DNA from: a bacterium CG2_30_54_10
GTDB lineage: Bacteria; Muiribacteriota; Ozemobacteria; Ozemobacterales; Ozemobacteraceae
DNA length: 11,044 bases
Assembly (NCBI GenBank): GCA_001872985.1
Contig: MNYA01000121.1
Coordinates: 1 to 11,044 of the forward strand
Direction: 5' to 3'
Made by a program: the position numbers and the translations under genes. The notes under the pieces are model-generated. The model had not been told where the DNA came from. It saw only the letters and a program-made list of their open reading frames with translations, and searched no databases. This document shows, piece after piece, positions 1-6,600 of this stretch (position 1 is the first letter of the stretch; every line of letters starts with the position of its first letter).

Positions 1-180
1 TGTGAGGAATCTCGTTTTATGTTGAGAATGTAACATCTCAAAAAGATGGGAAGAAAAAAAGTAGAAGCGGCTTCCAGCCGCTTGAGAACCACGCGGCAAG
101 ATGCCGCGTCTATTTGTTACCCCGAATTATTGAGAAGTTACTTGAGAATCAGCTAATGCCCCTTCTTTTTGAGCAGATAC
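1..180. mobile_element. Partial MITE-like palindromic element, interrupted (copy 1)
   Basis: Bases 1-29 and 150-180 align with the 3' part of the intact element at 10412-10568 (26 of 29 and 31 of 31 bases). The right end, TTGAGCAGATAC, stops at 180. The left end lies outside the window. The copy is split by another element at 30-141. It carries no gene. It ends 20 bases before the likely start of the first prepilin gene, so it forms that gene's upstream region. The alignment is seen directly; calling it a mobile element rests on the target duplication of the better preserved copy near 10412. Confidence 0.8.
30..141. mobile_element. 112-bp MITE-like element nested in copy 1
   Basis: The left end reads GTAACATCTCAAAAA. 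The right end, read on the other strand, is GTAACTTCTCAATAA, matching at 13 of 15 positions. The element is flanked by a perfect 8-bp direct repeat, TTGAGAAT, at 22-29 and 142-149. The uninterrupted relative at 10531-10537 has this octamer only once, so the repeat is a target-site duplication made on insertion. Inside are two tight hairpins: AAGCGGCT/AGCCGCTT (65-72 with 76-83) and ACGCGGCA/TGCCGCGT (91-98 with 102-109). There is no coding capacity, so mobilisation must be in trans. Confidence 0.85.
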
Positions 181-200
181 AAATTCAGGTCGAATGTAAA

Positions 201-989
201 ATGTGCCCGGTAATTTCGCCCATTACTGGAATATTGCATTGTTCCCCCCCCGGAAATCCTTTCCGAGATGGGGTGACCTTATTGGAAATCATGGCGGCCA
301 TGATGATCCTGGCTTTCGCTTTCATTCCAATCGTCGGAGTCATCGGAACCGGGGCAACTGATACTGATGTCACCAACTCCTATATTTTCGCCCAGACAGC
401 CGCGCGAACCATTCTCGAAAATCTCCTGGACAACGTCCCGTTCGAGTGCGTCCACCTGGAGCCCGGGTCTGTCAGCGATCTTGATGGCACGAACAGTGAA
501 GATCATGTTTCAAGCTTCAAAGATTCAGGCACCTTTAAGGTGGCATCCTTTGTGGCCCTCCTCGGGAACACGGCAGACCTGCTCGGCCGCGGAACCCTCG
601 TCGATGGGCGCGGGACGAATTATTCGGTGAAGCTTCTGGTTTTCCCGATCGAAGGAGTCGATAGCGACACCCCAGACCCTGACACTGAGATAACCTTCAA
701 CTATCTTCCGCGGCCGGATTTCGAGAATGCGTCGGCATCCGACAAATCGACTTGGTACACGGGGGATGAATATGTTCCTGCCGGAAATTTGCGGCCTTAT
801 GATTACGCAGTGAGCAGCGTCAAAGTCAACGCACGCGGGCTTGGAGTTTCTCCTGGAACAAACGCATCGGAAATGTATTGCCTGATGAAAAGGTTTCTGC
901 TGCGCATCCGCTGGAAGACGCCCCCGACCCGGGAAAGATTCCTTGAAATCTTTACCGCCAAAGCCAACCTTTCGAAGAAGGACGACTGA
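201..989 (+). CDS. Prepilin-like minor (pseudo)pilin, GspI/PilV-like
   Basis: This encodes a 262-residue protein with a type III (prepilin) signal. A 24-residue leader ends in RDG, and the cleavage site is followed by VTLLE and the hydrophobic helix IMAAMMILAFAFIPIVG. Glu+5 of the mature protein, conserved in most pilins, is present. A prepilin peptidase would cleave after Gly24, and the helix would then anchor the subunit in the inner membrane and pack into a pilus or pseudopilus. The ATG at 201 is preferred over the one at 114 because 114 lies inside a mobile element; AGGT at 187-190 is a weak ribosome site. A TTG at 234 would give a more typical 13-residue leader. A run of eight C lies in the leader at 244-251. 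Two genes of the same kind follow directly, and the I/V-like assignment is from helix style and gene order only. Confidence 0.82.
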   Translation: MCPVISPITGILHCSPPGNPFRDGVTLLEIMAAMMILAFAFIPIVGVIGTGATDTDVTNSYIFAQTAARTILENLLDNVPFECVHLEPGSVSDLDGTNSEDHVSSFKDSGTFKVASFVALLGNTADLLGRGTLVDGRGTNYSVKLLVFPIEGVDSDTPDPDTEITFNYLPRPDFENASASDKSTWYTGDEYVPAGNLRPYDYAVSSVKVNARGLGVSPGTNASEMYCLMKRFLLRIRWKTPPTRERFLEIFTAKANLSKKDD

Positions 990-990
990 G

Positions 991-1797
991 ATGCGTTCAA
1001 ACGCGAGTCGCGGGAGTGCATTAACTGGCGGCGCTTTGTCATTGCGAAGGGCGCCGGTGACGAAACTACCCGGATCGCAGACAGCCCTTTCCACCCGTGG
1101 AATGGCAGTGCCGCTCGTTCTTGTTTTCGCCGCAATCATGGGGCTTCTGGCGACATTCGTTATTAAAAGCAACTCCCAGAATTTCCGCCAGAACCGAACC
1201 AGTTTCAGCCAGTTGCAAGCCACATTTGCAGCTCGCGCAGGCATGGAGCACGCACTTCTGAAGGCCAAATATTTCCATAAAGGGCTGTTCGATGCCGCTT
1301 GTTTCGCTCAGGGGCGAAACCCGTTATTCAATTTCGATCAACCCATCGACACCTTCACCAATCCGGGCCCCAAATTTTGTATTTTCATGGGAGACGCTTC
1401 ACCTAATTCCACCGGGTTCATTTCTCCTGCCGCTCTCTCCACCAGCCTTTCTGGTGCATTGACAAACCCAAGCTCGTGGTTGGAGTGTTTTCGCACCGAT
1501 GTTACCTCAAAACAAGATGTTAACCTGCCATTGTCCATGGACCCTCTTCCAACCGAAATCCATGACCGAATGAAGTTTCCCTATGTGGCTGGCTACCAAT
1601 TGACCGCAGTCGAGGTGCTGGCGCAGAATATCGCCGAAAGCGAAGATCTCAATTCCGTCACCAATCAGGTGGTTGTTAAGCTTACGGTCGTCGCCACAGC
1701 GACATCGCCGTTCACTAATTCAAGCATCTCCGAACCGGAAATGTTCACCCAGGAATTGACCAGAACAGTCCGGATTTCCAGGGATCGCGCTCCATGA
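991..1797 (+). CDS. Minor pseudopilin-like protein, GspK/PilX-like
   Basis: This encodes a 268-residue protein that starts one base after the previous stop, behind AAGGA at 978-982. A prepilin-type site, TRG followed by MAVPLVLVFAAIMGLLATFVI, lies after residue 37. Position +5 is Leu rather than Glu, as in the GspK/PilX class of minor pilins, which sit at the tip and lack Glu+5. Downstream, AARAGMEHALLKAKY fits the helical stalk of that class. The leader is unusually long at 37 residues and is encoded partly by a stretch (about 1037-1080) resembling common intergenic palindromic repeats. The gene overlaps the next by four bases (ATGA), so translation is probably coupled. The protein is likely inner-membrane anchored and part of a tip complex with its two neighbours. 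The class call is moderately sure, the exact family less so. Confidence 0.78.
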   Translation: MRSNASRGSALTGGALSLRRAPVTKLPGSQTALSTRGMAVPLVLVFAAIMGLLATFVIKSNSQNFRQNRTSFSQLQATFAARAGMEHALLKAKYFHKGLFDAACFAQGRNPLFNFDQPIDTFTNPGPKFCIFMGDASPNSTGFISPAALSTSLSGALTNPSSWLECFRTDVTSKQDVNLPLSMDPLPTEIHDRMKFPYVAGYQLTAVEVLAQNIAESEDLNSVTNQVVVKLTVVATATSPFTNSSISEPEMFTQELTRTVRISRDRAP

Positions 1798-2513
1798 CCG
1801 CAAGACGTGCTTTCACACTCACCGAGGTCATAGTCGCCACCGGAATTCTTTCGCTCTTCCTGGCAGGGATGTTCTCTCTTTTTTCCAGTGGGCAGTCCGC
1901 AAGCAGCGCCGCTTTTTGGCTTCAGAAGACTGCTACCGCATTGCGCAACACCACGCGACACGTGTCAGACCGAGTTCAGAAATCTTCTTATCCTTCGACC
2001 CTGGTCTATCCGGGGAAGATCGCTGAAAACACGCGACCCGATTTCTGTCTGCACGTGAATCAGGCGGGGAGCCTCAAAGCGGTCGATTGTCTCGCCGTTG
2101 AGAGCAAGACATCCATGGCGACCAAAATCCTTTGGTTCACCGAATCCTTTCCCGAAAAACGTGGATTCGAGTCCGAAGTCTCTGCATTTCTGACTTACCA
2201 TGTTTATTCGCTCTCAAAAGGTGGTCAATTTCTTTATCACCGTTTCCAGGAGACCATCCCCCTGTCGGATCCTTCAAGCGGGTATATCAGTGGCCTCTCC
2301 CGCCCGGCGATCCCTCCGCCGTCCGCCACCCTGGTTGAATCCAAGGAACTTGTGACCGACGTGGATCACGTGGATGTCGGTATCCAAAGCGCCACGGCCA
2401 CCGGGACTCCCGTTACCGTCGAGATAGGATGCCTCTACCCACGCGGAAAAACCACTCGTTTGGACCGACTGACTGTTGTTCCAAATGTGGCAGCGGTCGT
2501 GGCTACCCCTTAG
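1794..2513 (+). CDS. Prepilin-like minor pseudopilin, GspJ/PilW-like
   Basis: This encodes a 239-residue protein. The short leader MTARRA is followed by FTLTEVIVATGILSLFLAGMF, a clear prepilin N-terminus with Glu+5. The residue before cleavage is Ala instead of the usual Gly, which prepilin peptidases tolerate in some minor pilins. The start overlaps the stop of the preceding gene as ATGA, so no separate ribosome site is needed. The rest of the protein (from about residue 45) would be the periplasmic globular domain, rich in beta-type segments. The order I/V-like, K/X-like, J/W-like matches the set of minor pilins that assemble as a tip complex in type II secretion and type IV pilus systems. 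No pilin motor, secretin or peptidase gene lies in the window, so the system it serves cannot be named. Confidence 0.82.
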   Translation: MTARRAFTLTEVIVATGILSLFLAGMFSLFSSGQSASSAAFWLQKTATALRNTTRHVSDRVQKSSYPSTLVYPGKIAENTRPDFCLHVNQAGSLKAVDCLAVESKTSMATKILWFTESFPEKRGFESEVSAFLTYHVYSLSKGGQFLYHRFQETIPLSDPSSGYISGLSRPAIPPPSATLVESKELVTDVDHVDVGIQSATATGTPVTVEIGCLYPRGKTTRLDRLTVVPNVAAVVATP

Positions 2514-2603
2514 ATATTGGTTATTCAAAAACGCGTTCAATTTTGTGATGTTATGAGTTCGACTCTTCATTATGAAACGATCGATCTTCAACAGGAGAAA
2601 GTA

Positions 2604-3560
2604 ATGCGCATCTCACGCCTTTTGGTTTCGGTGTTGTTGGGCTTCGGCACGATCGTTTCGGTATTGTCCGCCCAAACTCCTCAGGTTTTCGGGTATGTGG
2701 ACGTTGCCGAAACGCTGGCTTTTCATCCGCTCATGGCCAAGATGAGCGTCAAGGAAGGCAGATTCGATCTTTCCGCCCTCGGCGATGGGGCTCCAAAAAA
2801 CCGCGACCAAGCCCGGCAGGAGCTTGAATCAAAGAGAGAGCAACTTTTGAAGCGTAAGCAGACGGCCAACAAGGGGATCGATGACCTCGACAAAAGTTTT
2901 CAGGAAGACCTGAGAGGGATCGCCGATCTCCAGGCTCGCTTGAATGCTCTCCCTCCCACTGCCCGTACCCCCCTCCTCAATGAATATAATAGAAAAAAGG
3001 GAATCATCGACCGGAAATATTGGAAGCGCCGATCCGACCTCCAGGAAGAGTTGAAGCTTGTTGATTACAACCTTGAAGAAATGAAACAAGAAAATGAGGT
3101 TTTGCATCTGACGAACATGGAAGAGACCCAGAAAGCTTTCAAACTCATGCTCGATGATGTCTACCAAGCCATTGACGCGGTTGCTGAGCATTACAAGGTT
3201 TCTTTTGTTTTCAACAGTTCTTTCAGCCTCGATCGATCAGCCCAGGGGAAGTCTATTTCCCCCGAAAATACGATGGCTCAATTTTTCGGAATGACTCTTG
3301 AAGGAACCCCCGACGACATTCTCTACAAACATGGGAAAGAAGGCCGGCCGCCGATGTTCATGGGCCTGCGCTACTGGACAGGGGCTCAGAGGTGGGCTTA
3401 CCGCAACTGCTACGATCCGAGGCTGGACAAAATGTTTATCAAGGGCGGCGTAAACATGACCCCGGCCGTGGTTGATTTTGTCTACCAGAAGTACAAGGTC
3501 GATTCCATTCATTCACAGGTAATCCAAAAATTTCTTGAGTATGAGGCCAGAAATTATTGA
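2604..3560 (+). CDS. OmpH/Skp-like exported coiled-coil protein with C-terminal extension
   Basis: This encodes a 318-residue protein. The ATG at 2604 has a strong ribosome site, AGGAG, at 2593-2597, and gives a Sec signal peptide of about 23 residues ending LSA. Longer in-frame starts from 2517 lack this. The mature part opens with VFGYVDVAETLAFHP, the typical first strand and helix of OmpH/Skp periplasmic chaperones (compare IGYVD...). A charged coiled coil follows at about residues 60-195, then HYKVSFVFNSSF, the usual closing strand. Skp proteins are normally near 160-190 residues; here about 110 more follow (207-318), including YWTGAQRWAYRNCYDP, which I do not recognise. Skp holds unfolded outer-membrane or secreted proteins in the periplasm, so the large exported protein encoded downstream is an obvious candidate client. 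The gene lies 90 bases after the prepilin genes, and I see no convincing promoter between them. Confidence 0.8.
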   Translation: MRISRLLVSVLLGFGTIVSVLSAQTPQVFGYVDVAETLAFHPLMAKMSVKEGRFDLSALGDGAPKNRDQARQELESKREQLLKRKQTANKGIDDLDKSFQEDLRGIADLQARLNALPPTARTPLLNEYNRKKGIIDRKYWKRRSDLQEELKLVDYNLEEMKQENEVLHLTNMEETQKAFKLMLDDVYQAIDAVAEHYKVSFVFNSSFSLDRSAQGKSISPENTMAQFFGMTLEGTPDDILYKHGKEGRPPMFMGLRYWTGAQRWAYRNCYDPRLDKMFIKGGVNMTPAVVDFVYQKYKVDSIHSQVIQKFLEYEARNY

Positions 3561-3580
3561 TTGACAGCCAAGTTTACTGA

Positions 3581-3655
3581 TACCCGAGAGATCTTAATTT
3601 TGCAAGTGTTGCTGAAGTGCGTTTAAAAATCCAACTTACTTGCAAAATTCGGGTA
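3581..3655. repeat. Inverted repeat in the leader of the giant gene
   Basis: AATTTTGCAAGT at 3596-3607 is perfectly complementary to ACTTGCAAAATT at 3638-3649, with a 30-base loop. An outer pair, TACCCG (3581-3586) and CGGGTA (3650-3655), extends the stem across a 9-base bulge on the left side. It lies between the OmpH-like stop (3560) and the ribosome site of the giant gene (3687-3693). No U-rich tract follows, so it is not a standard terminator. It could be an operator, an RNA leader structure or the relic of a small element. Confidence 0.7.
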
Positions 3656-3699
3656 GAATGACCGTGGAAGAGGGCAAGGCAGATTCGAGGAGGTTTTAT

Positions 3700-6600
3700 A
3701 TGAAACGAACATGGCGAGTATGGAATGAGCGAGCGATCTGGCTGGTGGTGCTGTTCCTGTGCTGCCTTGGACAAGACCTCCTGGCCTTGGATCCGGCGCC
3801 TACCAACGGCGTAGCATATATTTTGCTTCCCAAGGAGATCCCGGCCAAAATGGACGGAGTCTACCGCCTGAACTCCTACAGCGATCCATTCGGCCCGATA
3901 GCTCTGGGGAAGCGCATTTTCGACCTGCAGTTCTCCGTTGCGACGACGGTGAACGGGTTGGCGGTTGACCAGGAGAACAGGCTCTATCTGTTCATCAGCC
4001 CCAGCATCAGCGGTGATTATACATTGGTCGACAAGCAGGGCTGGTTGCCTAAGAGCGCTTTCGAGCCGGATTCCCCTGCATTCATCAAGCTGATCGGCCA
4101 GCCGTTCAACTCGACCCAGATTTCCCGCGACATCACCGGGCCAATGCCCAATCGACAGTACGATCACGGGACCACCAACTACGACGGCGATTTCTGGGAT
4201 TACGGCCCCTATCCTGCCTCTCCCCACTACCCAAGCGGCTGGCCACACACACATGCTGCTTATACCAAAGGCAGTTTTGTTGACGCCAGCGGGAACCCCT
4301 ATCAATACCAGTTCAACCCGATCAACCCGGCATCCCACAAGGGAATCCCCCTCTGGAACGGCCCCGGAGGCAGTTCGGCTGGGATAAAACATCTTACCGA
4401 CCCTTACAAGGTCATTCTCCCCAACAAATGGGGCGGAATTTCATGGTTCGCCTACCCCACGAAAAATATTCCCCCATCTGCCCCCGAGGCTGCATATAAT
4501 GGCCTTCTCGACGGCAAAGACGGCCGCCCTGAGGTCACGCAGTATGACTTCAGGCTCAAGCACGACGATGTGGCCGATGGGTTCCGCCGATTGAGCGGTT
4601 CCATATATGTGCCGATGATGAGCCCTTACTGGGATGCATGGTATATTTCCGCCGTGGTGAAGCGCGTCTACTGGACCCGCGACCGCTCCCTGGATCTATA
4701 TTCCTACAAAGACGTCGTTATCCCGCCTGACGGCCCCCCATACTCGAACAAGCCCGGGCTTGATGCGGCAAAGGTTCTGTCCGCAACTGATCTGGATATC
4801 AAAGAAGAATACGGCAAGACCTGCGGTGACGGTTGCATTCCTGGCGGCCCGATGAACCCTCAAGCCGTCGGTAAAGTTGAATCAGTCGTTCAGGTGTTTA
4901 CTTCCACCACGGGCCGCCGGTATGGCTTCAACCCTTACGGCAATGACATGGGACCTTACGGAGAAAATGATGCCGCCCTGCGAGTCGTCAGCGGCGGGAC
5001 GACCTACAATCTCGACCTGAGCGCAACCAATATCCGTAATCAGGATTATCTCCTCACCACTCTGGGCTACGCAAAGTTGAAGGATATCAGCCGAATGGGC
5101 GTTTCCTCAAATTTCGACCCGGCGGCCATTCCCGTCGTTTCAGCGCCTGATTACCTTTTCGGTTCGGTTGCCGAGAAGTTCGTGATGCAGGATTCGTGGT
5201 GGGGTCTGGGTGGCGTTGGGTTTGAATACTTCGGCCAGGATATCAGCACTCCCAATGGCAAGCTTTTCAAGAAGGGGCACATCTACCGCCTCGATTATCT
5301 CGACAGCCTCAACCCAAATGCGGAAGACGTCGGTTTGTTCGACGGTTCCGTTGATGCAATCGGAGTCGACGGGGAAGGAAACCTTTACGTTCTCTTCACC
5401 GAACTCGATTGCCCCAACGATCCGATCTGGCCTGATCCGGCAGGAATGCCAAAGGGCCCGGTACTGGCCGCCCAATGGCCGAGCTCCGATATTACCGGCC
5501 ATTCCGAATTTCTCGGAAACGGTTCCTGGATGCGCCCCGGGATCGGCACCGGCGATGTCCCGATCTCGGATCCGACGCAGGCAGGCGATTATCTCGATCT
5601 CTACTTCCGTCAGAAGATATATAAGGTCGCCCGGAAATATACTGCCAATGCCGGTGGCGGATACAACCTCTCATCGGTCGAAGAGCGCGGAAAGGTCGAA
5701 GCAGGTTACGACAAGATCAGCCGCAAACTTCGGTATGACGGCGGCGCGTTGTTCAGTTGGGCCAACGATTGGTATCATTCCGAGAATGTGGTGGGAAGGG
5801 TTGCCAGCGTCAAAGCTGAGTTCGCGGTGGTAAACATCGCCGCCAGACCCACGATGTATCACGGCCCAACTGATTGTACCTACTCGGTTTGCCGCGATGA
5901 CCCCGGATTGGCCGGAAAGCGGACGAATAACAGCGTTCCAATTTTCGAGAATGACGTTGTCACCTTCAAACTCGAAGGATACAAGCCATTCGGCGCGAAC
6001 GGAGAGCGACAGCACTTCCGGGGCGTCGGCAACATTCCCGGTCTGGGGATAACCACCGTAAACATGATTCCGCCGTATGAAAACTACGATGAGGATAGCA
6101 ACAGTGTGGCCGGCGGGTTCCCTTCAAGCATGTTCGAAAGCGAGACGTTGAAAACTCAGATCTACTGGTTCGTCGATCTTCTTGATTCAACTGACCCTGC
6201 GAGTGGAAAGGTTCTAAAGCATTTCCTCGTCGGAGATGGTGGCAGCCCCAACGCAGGAGGAGACAACCAGACCTTCTTCTTCAAATTCCCTCAGCCGGGT
6301 AACTACGCTGTTTACGCCAAGTTCAAATACAACTATTTCGATTACTCGAAACTCGCCGATCTCGACAACCCCAGACCTTCAGATCTTAAGCTTGTTGCGA
6401 CCACTTACCCTCTCGGGGCCGGGGTTTTCGAAACAACACAGAAGGTTCTTTACGCAGTGGAATCAGCCCCTGCAATTAATCCCGACAAATACGTCACCAA
6501 CGTTCATATCTACAAAACCGGATTACAAGACGTCTCCTCCATCAGCGGAGGCGGGGACACCTACGACCTTCCCGAAAACGCGTCGCCAACCGCATTGTCG

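Noticed and set aside
1..180. CRISPR-like repeats
   Set aside because: The repeated units are few, palindromic, unevenly spaced and flanked by target duplications; there are no regular spacers.
525..1268. Long minus-strand open frame of 247 codons
   Set aside because: It lies opposite two prepilin genes, has no ribosome site or recognisable domain, and has the composition of an antisense shadow.
3561..3566. Perfect TTGACA -35 box just after the OmpH-like stop
   Set aside because: No -10-like sequence lies at a usable spacing; around 3583-3590 the sequence is CCCGAGAG.
3574..4392. Minus-strand open frame of 272 codons
   Set aside because: It is antisense to the start of the giant gene and the leader repeat; no family features.
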